Positions 33,430 to 45,099 are shown, counted from the first letter of the stretch. The stretch is DNA of 64,000 bases from Macrotis lagotis (GCF_037893015.1 NC_133658.1:424128200-424192199); one strand, 5' to 3'. Numbers and translations are program-made. Notes: a model not told the origin generated them from the sequence alone.

Positions 33430-33582
33430 TTTTTTTAGGTTTTTTGCAAGGCAAATGGGGTTAAGTGGCTCGCCCAAGGCCACACAGCTAGGTAATTATT
33501 AAGCATCTGAGACCAGATTTGAACCCAGGTACTCCTGACTCCAAGGCCGGTGCTTTATCCACTACGCCACCTAGCCACCCCA
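33430..33582 (-). mobile_element. SINE-A, reverse
   Basis: TSD GAATGTTGAATATAT / GAATGTTGCATATAT (33415-33429 and 33583-33597). Complete. B box intact. Confidence 0.93.
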
Positions 33583-33889
33583 GAATGTTGCATATATTGA
33601 CAGACGTAGTCAAAAAAGTAGTTCGGATTTTTTTCCTATTATTAAAACAATATATTATCAGGCTTACTGTTTGGGTAAGAAAGGTATAATACAACAAAAG
33701 ACATCAAAGAACTTTAAAAAAAATATGAAAAAGAAAATGGACAGCCTAAGGTTGAGCAAAGCTATCTATTAATTTTACACTAAATAAAAAAGATAAAAAT
33801 TTTTTATTGCTATTTTTAAAAAATTAGAGGCTAACTCAGACATTTTCTCATTTCTCATCTGACTGTACTTTCTTGGGACTTCTTTGACT

Positions 33890-34300
33890 GACTTCACTAC
33901 CATACTCCCAATCCAGGTACCTTCTCTTTCTTCTTCCCTACTCCCCCACTTTTCATTTTCCTTTCATTTGTAGTCTTCTTCCATTAGATTATAAACTCCA
34001 TGAGGTTAGGGACTGTCTTTTACACTCTTAACACAGTGCCTGGCATGTGTTAGTATTGTTCATTTGTTGCAATCAAGTCCAACTCTTTGTGACCCTATTA
34101 GGGGTTTTCTTGCCAAAGATACTGGTGTGGTTTGCCATTTTCTTCTCTAATTCATTTTACAGATGAAGAAACTGAGGCAAAGAGGATCAAGTGACTAAGT
34201 GTCTGAGATCATATTTAAACTTATTTTCCTTACTCCAGGTCCAGACATCTAGATGCTCAGTCTAGCACATTCAAGGCACTTAAATATTTGTTGACTGAGA
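33890..34300 (+). mobile_element. L2 LINE 3' end split by SINE-C
   Basis: GATTATAAACTCCATGAGG, GGGACTGTCTTTTAC and CACAGTGCCTGGCATG lie before the SINE, and GGCACTTAAATATTTGTTGA after it. Confidence 0.75.
34056..34261 (-). mobile_element. SINE-C, reverse
   Basis: Starts with the tail CAATCAAGTCCAACTCTTTG, GACCCTATTAGGGGTTTTC, TTTGCCATTTTCTTCTC, then the tRNA-like head in reverse. Confidence 0.8.
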
Positions 34301-34689
34301 TGGAATCCCTCCAGGACATGAAAACAAGTGTCTTCTGGGGCAATCCTCCACTATGTTAGAATACCTCAATAGTTCATGGATCTGTGATTTCATTCATGAA
34401 GGTATTTCTTTCATTCTATGCAGGTCACAAATCCTCCATTCCTTCATGGGTTATTGTGGATAAAAAACAAACAAACCAACCCAATGCACCTAGAGGCCAG
34501 ACTTCTATCAATGAGCCTCTCTGAACCTTAGTAGGATTGGTCTTTGAAAGACAAGCTTAGGACCAAATGTAGCACTAAAGCATTCCAGGCTTGCCAGAGC
34601 TTGTACTCTATAGGCAAAACCTTCAAGAACTCAGAATCATTTCCTCATGGCAATGACTTATCAAAGGGGAGTAGGAATGGAGAATAATA

Positions 34690-35265
34690 TTAACATTAGC
34701 AAGCATTTAGGGTTTGCTGTGGGCTAGACTGTATGCTAAACACTAGAGAGGAAAAGAAATTTTTGCCCCCAGGGAGTTTATATTCTAAAGGAAGAAAGAA
34801 CATATAAATAAGCATATAGAAGATACATATAAAATAGATGAAAAATTATCTTGAGGGAAAGATACTTGCAGCTGACAGAATTGGGAAAAGCCTGCAGAAG
34901 GTGGTATTTGAGTTGAATCTTAAAAGCATTTCAGGAGTCTGAGAGGTAGAGGTGAGGAAGGTGAGCATTCAAGGGGGTGGGGAGAGGTGGGGGGGGGGGG
35001 CTGGTGGACAGCCAGCTGAAAGACATTAGAAGGGAACTGGAGTGTCATGTTTGGGAAAGAGCAAGTAGATCAGTAAGGCTAGACCTTATAGAAGAGAGTA
35101 GTGTGTAAGAAAATAGTAGACCTAGGACTAGCCAGATTGTAAAGAGCATTAAATGTATTAGATACTAGAAATAATAGGAAGTCATTGGAGTTTGTTGAGT
35201 AGTGAAGTAACAAGGTTAGACCTAACTAGAGGGGGTAGGTTTGAAAAGAAGATAATGAGTTTCCA
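34690..35265 (+). repeat. Dispersed repeat D, longest copy
   Basis: Runs from GCAAGCATTTAGGGTTTGC through CCAGGGAGTTTATATTC, GGAGTCTGAGAGGTAGAG, GACAGCCAGCTGAAAG to GGAAGTCATTGGAGTTTG. It has no open frame. It also contains a G-rich run at 34973-35001. Confidence 0.62.
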
Positions 35266-35329
35266 TAGCCATTACAATGCAACATATCCAAAACAGATTT
35301 AGTTAGCCTTTTGCTTGAAAGATATCTCT

Positions 35330-36420
35330 ATCCCAAATATTCCCATTTCTGTAGAGGACAATACCATTCTTCAGTCACTTAGGTTTATAATCTCAAGAGT
35401 TATTCTTGACTCCTCATTTTCTCTCAATCCATATCCAATCAGCTTTATTGAGCTCACCCTCCACAATAGTTTTCACTTTAGTACCATTTACTGATGCAAT
35501 CATTACTCTAATCCATCATTTTCACCTGTGTCATTTCTTTAGTCCCCTAAGTGATCTGCCTGCCTAAAATTTCTCCATTTTTTAATTCTTACTTCACAGT
35601 GATAATCCTAAAGTAAAAGTCTGTATGGGCATGGTGGTATTATCTACAGTCCCTCCTGCTGGAGAGTCTGAAAGTCTGAGATGAAACAGGGTTAAAGCCA
35701 ATTGGGTGTTTAAACTAAGTTTGGCCCCGGTTCCCAGAAACTGGGAAACACCAGGCTAAATTAAACTGGCCTTAGAAACAGAACACGTCAAAGTTTTTGT
35801 GCTGGACTTCAATGGGGTTGGACCAATGTTTGATCACTGTATTTCTAGACTGGGCAAGATAGGGAGAACTAATCTAGGAAGAAAAGGAAGAAAAAAATGA
35901 ATGAATGAAAGAATGAAAGAAGGAAGAAAAGACCTGATTGTAGTCATTCTGCTCAATAAACTGTGGATCTCTATTACCTTTGGGATCAAAAATAAACTAC
36001 TCTGTATTTAAAGTACTTCACCTCCTGGCTTTAGCCTATATTTATAATCTTATTAATTCATTATACAAAATGACCTTTCATTTCTCAATTTATATAACTT
36101 TACAAGTCCTAGAATGCACAACCTTTTACTGTTTCCTTAGAAGCTCTCATTTACTTCAGAGTTTAATTCATGTCCCACCTTCTACATGGAACCATTCCTG
36201 ATTCTCCCCTAGCCCCAGTTATTAATACTTTCTTCCCACAACCAAAACAATTACCTTTTATTTATGTATTATATTTTTATATATATTTATATATGCATAT
36301 GTCTTTCCCATAGAATGTGAGTTCCTTGAGAGCAAGGACTATCTCAGTTTCATTTTTGTACCTCTTATCCATCCTATACTAGCACAATAGGTGCTTTATG
36401 AGTATTTGTTGATTTATTAA
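35330..36420 (+). mobile_element. L2 LINE, 3' half, split by 7SL copy
   Basis: L2 ORF2 C-terminal region and 3' UTR. Left piece ends CACAGTGATAATCCTAAAG, right piece resumes TCATTCTGCTCAATAAACTG. The 3' end shows GTGAGTTCCTTGAGAGCAAGG at 36315 and TAGGTGCTTTATGAGTATTTG at 36390. Confidence 0.78.
35624..35930 (+). pseudogene. RN7SL pseudogene: 7SL (SRP) RNA retropseudogene
   Basis: The copy follows 7SL RNA, the scaffold of the signal recognition particle, from end to end. 5' Alu domain: GGGCATGGTGG (7SL: GGGCGCGGTGG), CTACAGTCCC and GGGTGTTTAAACTAAGTTTG. S domain: ACACCAGGCTAAA, AGAAACAGAACACGTCAAAG and TTTTTGTGCTGG. 3' end: TGATCACTG and CTAGACTGGGCAAGATAG. About 30-40 bases are missing after the first Alu-domain helix. 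An A-rich tail (35881-35930) and a likely TSD (AAAAGTCTG at 35615-35623, AAAAGACCTG at 35927-35936) show insertion by L1 machinery into an L2. Substitutions are spread evenly, so it is probably not functional. Confidence 0.85.
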
Positions 36421-36424
36421 TGCT

Positions 36425-37069
36425 GTCTCCTACTCAGGGATGTGTCAGTCATCTTTTACTGGTTCCTGAGAGCCCATTATAAATTTTCAGTGTAGGCATT
36501 GACATCTCAAAAGTTTGCAAAGCATTGAATCAGTGCCTTATTTATTGTTCTGTTGGTTGTCTCAATTTAAGAAAGTTATGAGGAATATAATAATAGGTTA
36601 AATTTAAAAGTGTGCCTTGTATGTGTTTCTCCTTCTCAGAGCAAAGATTGTTAACTATTTACCATAAATCCCTGCTGAGAAAACTTTGAATAGCTTCTGA
36701 GTGGTTCAGAATGTCATGAGCTGCTTATTGGCCCCTCTTCAGACTCATGAATGAAGTTGAATTTTTTGAGGCCCCATTGGCATCAGGATCATAGTGAACA
36801 ACCTTGGGAAAGGTAAAGACTACTTTAGAGATGATATGTACCCAGATAAACATAATATAGATTCAAGCTTGATGAGTACATAACTGTCTCTGCATATTGA
36901 CAACCTATTCTTCCATGAAACTTCTCATTCCTCAACTATGAGTGAACTCTCCAAGGCTTTTATTTATGTCTCTTATGCACTTAATTATTGAATTATTATA
37001 TTATGTTATAATTATTATATTAGAGCTATTTGCATCTCTTCTATTGCATCTCTATTAGAGCTATCTCTC
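36425..37069. other. Low-copy sequence with repeat E
   Basis: Repeat E copy 2 occupies 36530-36720. No other feature is recognised. Confidence 0.5.
36530..36720 (+). repeat. Unnamed dispersed repeat E, copy 2
   Basis: ATTTATTGTTCTGTTGGTTG, TCTCAATTTAAGAAAGTTATG and TTAACTATTTACCATAAAT align in order with 12690-12840. Confidence 0.5.
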
Positions 37070-37081
37070 TTCATCTTGGGC

Positions 37082-37300
37082 AGCTAGGTGGTCCAGTACA
37101 GGGCTTGAAGTTAGGAAATCTGACCTCAGGCATTTGCAACTGTGTGATCTTGAGCAAGTCATTTAACCCTGCTTTCCTCAGTTTCCTCATTTGTGAAATG
37201 AGTTGGAGAAGGAAATGGCAAACCACTCCAATATCTCTGCCAAGAAAACCCTAAATAGAATCTCAGAGAATCAGACTTAACTGAAATGACTGAACAACAA
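37082..37300 (+). mobile_element. SINE-C, full length
   Basis: TSD CTTCATCTTGG (37071-37081 and 37301-37311). Body includes GGAGAAGGAAATGGCAAACC and the end ACTGAAATGACTGAACAACAA, with no poly(A). Confidence 0.88.
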
Positions 37301-37379
37301 CTTCATCTTGGACTCTGAGAATCCATATCATCCTTCAAGGAGTTTGCTGCTTTCTTCTGCCTAGTAGGATTTCTATTTT

Positions 37380-37940
37380 CTATCAAAACTCATCTTCTGT
37401 TTATTTTGACTTTGGACAAATCATTTGACCTCTGTTCTCTCTCTCTTTCTCTCCCCTTAAATTCTTTTAGATTTCTTTGTGCAACTTGAGTAACCCCCAT
37501 GGATCTTAATTGAAGTTGAGCTCTTTCCTTATGCCTCATAGGCTATCTCTGGGTTCCTCCATTGACACATTTTTTTCTGTCCATTTCCTGTGGACCTTTC
37601 CTTGATAAAAGACATACACAACCAGAGGTTTCTAATTCGGTTCCATATGCTGCCTTTTCTCCTTTATTGTGGGTTGAGTGGGGCAAAGGTACATTTGTGT
37701 TGCTTCAGAGAGGTAGGCTACTGAGCCAAGAAGAGTCACCCACACAGTAGACTTTAAAAATAGAAACTCTGCCCTTTATCATTCTCTTTTCTTTGACTCT
37801 ATGCATGGCTTGGAACACTCTCTCCATGTTAATGCACATGTATCCTGCCTAAGTAATCTTTACTCTAGGCCTTGTGTTTCTTTTCCTAAGAATGGGCATA
37901 ATAGATACTATGGAATAGACTTCTGGAAGATCACTTGCTT
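37380..37940. other. Low-copy sequence, no gene recognised
   Basis: Pyrimidine-rich sequence near 37430-37460. A 62-codon plus-strand frame at 37562-37750 has no recognisable motif. Confidence 0.5.
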
Positions 37941-37959
37941 AAGGAATTCCTAAGTCTTT

Positions 37960-38114
37960 TTTTTTTTAGGTTTTTGTAAGGCAAATGGGGTTAAGTGGCT
38001 TGCCGAAGGCCACACAGCTAGGTAATTATTACGTGTCTGAGACCAGATTTGAACCCAGACACTCCTGACTCCAGGGCAGGTGCTTTATCCACTATGCCAC
38101 CTGGCCACCCCTAG
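37960..38114 (-). mobile_element. SINE-A, reverse
   Basis: TSD TTCCTAAGTCTTT (37947-37959 and 38115-38127), perfect. Complete element. Confidence 0.94.
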
Positions 38115-38189
38115 TTCCTAAGTCTTTCAGTTGGTACTAACTGCCCTAAAAGTGAGAGGAGCCTTCTTTAGTTACTGTGGTGCTTCTTT

Positions 38190-38490
38190 TTTTTAATTTA
38201 CTTATTTTTAAACATTCTTTTCTTTTTAAATTTTGGATTCCAAACTCTCTTCCTCCTTCCCACTCTTTCCCACACCCATGAGAAGCCAAGCAATATATAA
38301 ATTACACGTCAAATCATGTAAAATATATTTCTATATTAGCCATATTTTTTAAAAAAGCAAGACAAAAAAGAAAATGAGAAAAATAATATTTCAGTTTGCA
38401 CTCAGAGTTCATCAGTCTAATCTCTTTTTTTTTCAACAATAGCCTTTTGGAATTGTTTTGAATCATTGTTTTATTCAGAGTTCTGGTGTT
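38190..38490 (-). mobile_element. L1 LINE 3' UTR
   Basis: Minus-strand L1 3' UTR: AAATTTTGGATTCCAAACTC, AAATCATGTAAAATATATTTC, CATATTAGCC-like and CACTCAGAGTTCATCAGTC are typical of the same 3' UTR type as 18750-19000. Confidence 0.68.
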
Positions 38491-38799
38491 TTTTGTAGGA
38501 GAAAATAAACATCAGCAGGAGAATGAGCACAACCAGAAGAATAAACTTTGAAGGAGTTGTTCAGATTGTGAAATGCCTACTCAGCAGTCCACTAAATTTC
38601 ATTTTAATGTCTTAATTATCAACCCCCCAGGAGAGTATAATAATAGGTAAATATTACAGCTTCATGTTTAAGTACTTGTCAAGTATATTTGTGAGTCTTT
38701 TGTGTTTTAATATTTCCTTTTAAGTTAAGGAAATAAATAGCTGTCCTATACTTGATCTATCTGTCAACAAATACTAATTTATGTACAAAACAGAAGAAT

Positions 38800-38872
38800 C
38801 TGTATTTGATTCTAGAAGAAATCAGGAGTCATTGGAGTTTATTGAACAGGAAAGTAAGACAGACTTATTTTC
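38800..38872 (+). repeat. Dispersed repeat D, 3' fragment
   Basis: Contains TCAGGAGTCATTGGAGTTTA and TTGAACAGGAAAGTAAGAC. The RPL9 retrocopy inserted at its right end. Confidence 0.55.
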
Positions 38873-39565
<693 letters not shown>

Positions 39566-39582
39566 AAGACAGACATATTTTC

Positions 39583-40040
39583 AAAAAGATCTGAGGTTCT
39601 GGTGAACTGCAAGCTCAATATGAGTTAGTAGTATATTATTACAGCCAAAGGAGCTAAGTAGTACTTGGGGTACATTAAGAGGGGCATAGCTTCCAGGAAT
39701 GGGGACATAATGGTCTCATTCTGTTCTGCCTTTGTCACATCTCATCTGGAGTATCAGACTTAGTTCCAGGATCCATAATTTAAGATGGACATTGATAAGC
39801 TGGGGCAGCCAGGATGGCAAAAGACCTTGAGTTCACATCATATGAAGATCATTTGAAATATCTAGGGATGTTTAGACTTAAGAGGAGAAAATTCAGGGGA
39901 TTTATGATGTCATCTAGTATTTGAAAGACTGTCATGTGGAGGTAGAACCAGCAGATAAGTAGGTAGCAGGGGTTCTTTCTCAGTGTAAATTAGACTAGGT
40001 GGTCACTGAGTCTGGGAGAATAGTCATTAGTATTTTAGAA
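39583..40040 (+). mobile_element. L3/CR1-class LINE 3' region
   Basis: AAGCTCAATATGAGTTAGTAG, AGAGGGGCATAGCTTCCAGG, CATCTCATCTGGAGTATC and TCATATGAAGATCATTTGA follow the order of the CR1/L3 3' third. The RPL9 retrocopy abuts its left end. Confidence 0.72.
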
Positions 40041-40054
40041 AAGAGGAAATTGAG

Positions 40055-40155
40055 ACTCCATTAGAATGTGAGCTCCTTAAAGACAGGGGCTATTTTTCCC
40101 CTTCCCTTTGCCTACAAATAATGACTTCATAAATGCTTATTGCTTGATAGAGAGG
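40055..40155 (+). mobile_element. L2 LINE 3' end
   Basis: AGAATGTGAGCTCCTTAAAG, ACAGGGGCTATTTTTCC and CATAAATGCTTATTGCTTG. Confidence 0.75.
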
Positions 40156-40507
40156 TGAAAGGTTAAATGACTTACTCACCATCATTCAATTTACAGTCAG
40201 GATAGGAATTCAGTTGGAGGTCTGGCAAGCATTCCTGACTCTGACTCTGGCTTTCTTTCCATATTTCAGCCTACCTTCTCACAGAAGTTTGCTCAGGTTG
40301 TCAGGAACTTCACTTTCCCATTCCCACCTCTACAAGTCCAAACTACATCTTATCTCCAAGAAGATCTCTTTCATTGCAAATACAGGTTGGGATATGGGGT
40401 GACTCCAAATCTACTACTCTCCTCACAGGTAATGTCTGGTGGTATATGTATCTCTCTAGTATGAATGTTCCTCATGGTGCAAAAAGTTTTTAAAAATATA
40501 CCCAAAT

Positions 40508-40705
40508 CGGGGGCGACTAGGTGGTGCAGTGGATAGAGCATTGGCCTTGGAGTCAGGAGTACCTGAGTTCAAATCTGGCCTCAGACACTTAATAATTACC
40601 TAGCCTGTGTGGCCTTGGGCAAGCCACTTAACCCCATTGCCTTGCAAAAACTATATATATATATATACATATATATATGTATATATATATATAGTATGTA
40701 TATAT
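40508..40705 (+). mobile_element. SINE-A with (TA)n grown in the tail
   Basis: The SINE body ends at TTGCAAAAAC (about 40650), then about 55 bases of TA repeats follow before the second TSD copy. TSD ATATACCCAAAT (40496-40507 and 40706-40717). The repeats lie inside the TSDs, so they arose with or after insertion. Confidence 0.92.
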
Positions 40706-40719
40706 ATATACCCAAATAT

Positions 40720-40885
40720 ATCCCTAATTTTCTTTCTTTTTTAAAATTAATTATTTTAAAAAACTAACCAAATCTATCTTCTCTCCTTCCTTCCCAAAGG
40801 GGAAGTATGGGGAAAGTCCTTGTAACAAATATTCACAGTCAAGCAGAACGAGTTCCTGAATTGACCAGGTGCAAATAAATAAATA
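40720..40885 (-). mobile_element. L1 LINE 3' UTR fragment
   Basis: CTTCTCTCCTTCCTTCCC, CTTGTAACAAATATTCACAG and TCAAGCAGAACGAGTTCC fit an L1 3' UTR in reverse. Confidence 0.6.
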
Positions 40886-40889
40886 GATA

Positions 40890-41465
40890 TAAAATTGTCT
40901 TAAACTATACTTTAGATCTGTTATCACTTTGTTAGGTTGTGGGTAGCATGCCCAATTTTTCTAATGTTCTTGATATGCTTTTTTGTGTTCCTGAGAGGAA
41001 AATGATTTGAAGCTACTACAAAACTGGAGGAATGGGTAGGAGAAGCTCCTTAGTTATTACTGCAGGCTATATAAAGAAGAAAAATAAATAGCTCCTGCTA
41101 TAAGGTGGAGGTTAACTAGCTAAAATCCATGTTTGACTATGTTACTTTCCTGTTCAATAAATTCTAGTGATCTTCAATGACCTCTAGAATGAAATACATA
41201 TTACTCTTTTTGGTACTTAATTAAAACTTGTTGACAAAGATTCAGTGTATAACTATTTGTTTCTTTTATATGAAACAAATTATTAAAATACAAAAAGACT
41301 CACAAATATGCTAGAAATAAAGCTATCACTTATTACTATTATTATATTCTGCTAAGAGATGGATAACTAAAACATTAAAACAAAATTTAGTGGAACTGCT
41401 GTATAAGCATTTCTCTTTTATTTTCTTTACTGAACAACTCTATCAAAGCCCATGCCTTCTGGTTC
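40890..41465. other. Low-copy AT-rich sequence
   Basis: An L2-like trace may occur at 41090-41220 (TGTTACTTTCCTGTTCAATAA). No gene. Confidence 0.45.
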
Positions 41466-41789
41466 TATTGTTGTTGTTTTTAAATTAGCTTTTATGGATT
41501 TTGTTTTGTTTCTTACAACATCATAATTATCCCAAGGATCCCTCCTTTACCCTTCTGAAAGAGCATATAAAAATCATAATTTTTTAGAGAGGAAAAAATA
41601 ACATAACTGATTGATACATCAAAAAAAAGACTGAAAACATGTGCAATATGTGATACCTGTGAGTCCCACTTCCATACAAGTATAGGTTGGAAGTATCCTA
41701 ACCTTATTTATTTATTCAAATTCTGCTTGGTCTTTATAATTTCATTACAGTTATTTATTTATCTATCTTTCCACCATTTATTTATTTTT

Positions 41790-41936
41790 TGTTTTCTAAG
41801 GCAATAAGGTTAAGTGACTTGCCCAAGGTCACACAGCTAAGTCATTATTAGGTAAGTGACTGAGGCCAAATTTGAACTCAGGTCCTCCTGACTCCAGCTC
41901 TGGTGCTCTAGCCACTGTATCATCTAGCTGCTTCTG
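41790..41936 (-). mobile_element. SINE-A-related older copy, reverse
   Basis: MAR-type pattern (GTGACTTGCCCAAGGTCACA, AACTCAGGTCCTCCTGACTC, ATCTAGCTGC) with an inserted GGTAAGTGAC-like segment. Flanked by CATTTATTTATTTTT-like duplicates. Confidence 0.75.
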
Positions 41937-42111
41937 TAACATTTATTTTTTAACTTTTTGGTGTGTCCTTTTCATTTATACTATTGTGGTTATTGTATAT
42001 AGAGTTTTCTTGGCTTTGCTTACTTTATTCTGAATCAGTTCATATAGATCTTTCCATGCTTCTCTTTATTTATCACACATATTCCATTACATCCATTTGT
42101 GCTAAAATTTG

Positions 42112-42269
42112 GGGTTTTTTTAGGGTTTTTTTTGCAAGGCAAATGGGGTTAAGTGGCTTGCCCAAGGCCACACAGCTAGGTAATTTTTAAGTGTCTGAGC
42201 CTGGATTTGAACCTAGGTACTTCTGACTCCAAGGCTGGTGCTTTATCCACTACGCCACCTAGCTGCCCC
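42112..42269 (-). mobile_element. SINE-A, reverse, in L1
   Basis: Perfect TSD TGTGCTAAAATTTG (42098-42111 and 42270-42283). Complete element with both promoter boxes. Confidence 0.94.
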
Positions 42270-42626
42270 TGTGCTAAAATTTGTAATGGGCATCTGCTTT
42301 ATTTCCAGTTCTTAACTTCTATTAGTGTTTTTTTTCCAAAAAAATAGTGTGAGGTGAAGGTAACAAGCTAAAGTCAGAGAGACTTATCACTAAATTGGTT
42401 AAAAAGTAGAGAATTTTTAACCTCAATTCTTAAAAATCATCCACCAAGCTCCAAATGGGTTTGCAATTTATACTAGTGGCAGGAATATCCACACTGAAGA
42501 AATCACAAAGCCTTGGAATACAATAATTATATATACACATATTTTACATATACATATGTGTGAGAATAAAAATGTAGATAAATATTTGTATATACTTTTA
42601 TACATACATACATATGCATATATATG

Positions 42627-42633
<7 letters not shown>

Positions 42634-42663
<30 letters not shown>
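42634..42663 (+). repeat. (GA)n microsatellite after TA-rich run
   Basis: About 15 GA units, preceded from 42530 by TATATAC/CATA-rich sequence. Confidence 0.95.
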
Positions 42664-42666
<3 letters not shown>

Positions 42667-42699
42667 GTGAATAAATGGGAAGGAAAAAGACTTTTCATG

Positions 42700-43540
42700 A
42701 AGCTGTTTCCTGAGGCTTATACAGGTAAAAGATGTACATAAATTCAGTTTCTCCCTTTTCCTAAGGCAATGAAACTAAAGAGAATCTGAGAGATTTGGCT
42801 GAGGAATGGCTTGTCTTGAGAAATGTAAAGCACTGTAGGTTCAGCTGGAGGAGTGAACCTCTTCTGGATTAGTGAGGTAGGGAGACAGGGAGGGTTGCTA
42901 TCCCAGGTCAATCCTTTTAGAAAAAGAGGGTTTGGAATGGGAGGGATGTCTTTGGAGGATAGGTCTAGGGCTATTTTAGAGAGGATTGGACCTCCAAGAT
43001 CTGTCCCAGGAGGCAAGGCAAGGACTATTTCAGGTCCATCTCAGGGATAGGAGAAGGGTTCAGAATTATCCCAGAGAGAGGAGAACTAGCTGCCAGAAGC
43101 ATTCATATTCCTACCTAAATCTCTCCAAGAGGATAAATCTGAGGCTCCATCAATTGATGTAATTCTCTGAAGTCACCAACAGAACTTTGTACCAGGACTG
43201 TGTTCAAACGCCCCCTCATGGCCATGAGAATTAAATACAACTCTGTTCATGGGGGGAGGGGGAGAAATGGAAGACTTGTCCAACATAGAGGTACCAAGTC
43301 TCAGAATTATAAAATATCAGTGTCAGAAGAAAACCTTAGAGTTCACTTGGACCAACTTCCCGGTTGAGCCAAGAATCCCCTAAAGAATCTCCTTCATTTC
43401 TAGAAATCTGGATATGCTATCAAGGGGAAGTTAGAATCCATTAAACCAATTTAAACCTCCATACCTTACAAAATAGCTTATCTATTTTAGGACAATTGCA
43501 ATATTATAAAATACTTTGCTTCAGTAGTCCCAGTAGCTTG
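42700..43540. other. GC-richer low-copy sequence, no repeat recognised
   Basis: Purine-rich and more GC-rich than its neighbours, with short opposed frames at 42744-43050 and no known protein motif. ATTAAATACAACTC near 43240 could be a degraded poly(A) signal region of an unknown element. I cannot assign it. Confidence 0.45.
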
Positions 43541-43795
43541 TATTTCTATAATATTTTAAACTTCACAAAGTATTTTCTCCACAACAAACTTGACAGGTCA
43601 GCATCTCAGTTATACTTACTCCTGTTTTCTGAGAGATGTAACTGAGTATCATAAAAGTGAAGGGACCAACTCATATCTAAATACATGACCAATGAGTGTT
43701 GGAACTGGGAAAAAAATCCAGGTTTAGTGACATCAAGTTGATGCTCTTTCCATAGAACTGTGCTACCTCTCTGACATTGGTTTTTCCCATAAATC
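43540..43795 (-). mobile_element. MIR SINE, reverse
   Basis: TAGCTTGTATTTCTATAATAT, CACAAAGTATTTTCTCC and GTCAGCATCTCAG are MIR-type in reverse. Confidence 0.65.
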
Positions 43796-43809
43796 TTCAT
43801 TACAGGTTT

Positions 43810-43969
43810 TTTTTTAGGTTTTTTTTTTTTTTGCAAGACAAATGTGTTTAAGTGGCTTGCCCAAGGCCATGCAGCTAGGTAATTTTTAAGTGTCTGAGGC
43901 CAGATTTGAACTCAGGTACTCCTGACTCCAGGGTCTGTACTCTATCCACTGTGCCACCTAGCCATCCCA
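43810..43969 (-). mobile_element. SINE-A, reverse
   Basis: Perfect TSD TTCATTACAGGTTT (43796-43809 and 43970-43983). Long poly(T) of two blocks, as expected from the AAAACCTAAAAA tail. Confidence 0.93.
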
Positions 43970-43989
43970 TTCATTACAGGTTTGATGAA

Positions 43990-44165
43990 GGAACTCTATA
44001 AAAATACAGATTAGTACCTACTCTGAGACTTAGAGGAATCTTAGAAAGTCATCTGTGTCACTGACGAGTTGTGACATGATCAGAATCACATAGCCAGAAT
44101 GTGTCAAAAGGTAGGATTTAAACCCAATGTGGTTCACTAATATTCACTATGCCATGATACCCCTC
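43990..44165 (-). mobile_element. MIR-like SINE, reverse
   Basis: Weak but ordered pattern: CAGAATCACATAGCCAGAATG and GGATTTAAACCCAATGTGG. Confidence 0.55.
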
Positions 44166-45099
44166 AAATAGACATATTAATATTGTTTTCTTTTTGATAG
44201 TGTTGCTAGGCTAGTAGAACAAGGAAAAGACATCATTCACTTGAATTTCAGACAAATATTTGGCGGAATCTCTCATGCTATTTTTGTGGACAAGATAGAT
44301 GAAAACAGGACTGATTGAACAACTGGACCTAAGGAATAGTCATTAATGGATTGCTATCAGCTTGAAGGTGGGTTTCTAATGAGTTTGTCCTTGACCTTGT
44401 GCTAGCTACTGTTTTTATGTAACTGATGGCATACTGAGTCACTCTGATACAAAACTAGGAAGGATAGCTCACATGTTGATTGATGGAAGTAAAGCATCTT
44501 ACAAGGATAGAATTTAATTAGATTAAATTTACTTCAATATTTTATTGAATCTGTGCTGTGGATAATGAATTTAGAACTGGAAGGTCGCTGAGCTATGTAT
44601 TCTTTCATTATAGTTTGTAACCTAACATCTCATCTGATCTTTAAATTTTTTCTTCTGTAGATCCTCCATGGTATCTACTCAGCATGCTGGAAGATTTCCA
44701 GTAGGTTTTTATATTTAATTAGTACCAGTATAGCATATGGGATGTTTGGTGAATGAGCAGGTCTACTTTATTTTCTTATCATACATTTCCTGAATTGTAT
44801 CCCTTAAACTGATTATTACATACTGGTTGTCATTTCATCATAAAAAATGAAATTTAAGAGTAATAGCTGTAAAGTACTATACTTGAGTACAAAAACTGTT
44901 ATTACAAATAAAAGGTGGTCATTAGCAACAGTTTATATGAAAAAGTTTAATCAGACTTGACTGTCTCCAGTTTCTGTCTCACTAGAATGACTGAGCTTGG
45001 CCTCACCCTAGACCTTCCCTCAATGCCTGGAAATTTCTCACTCTGGGACATTCCTTGGCCATAACAACTGATTTTTCCCATTGATGAGTTCCTTCAGGA

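Larger units (their letters stand above)
41470..42330 (-). mobile_element. L1 LINE 3' end, split by two SINEs
   Basis: Minus-strand 3' UTR at 41470-41785 and the end of ORF2 at 41940-42111 and 42284-42330 (GTTCATATAGATCTTTCC, GGGCATCTGCTTTATTTCC). All frames broken. Confidence 0.68.

Noticed and set aside
35624..35880. Functional 7SL RNA gene
   Set aside because: Many substitutions, an internal deletion, and retroposition hallmarks argue for a pseudogene.
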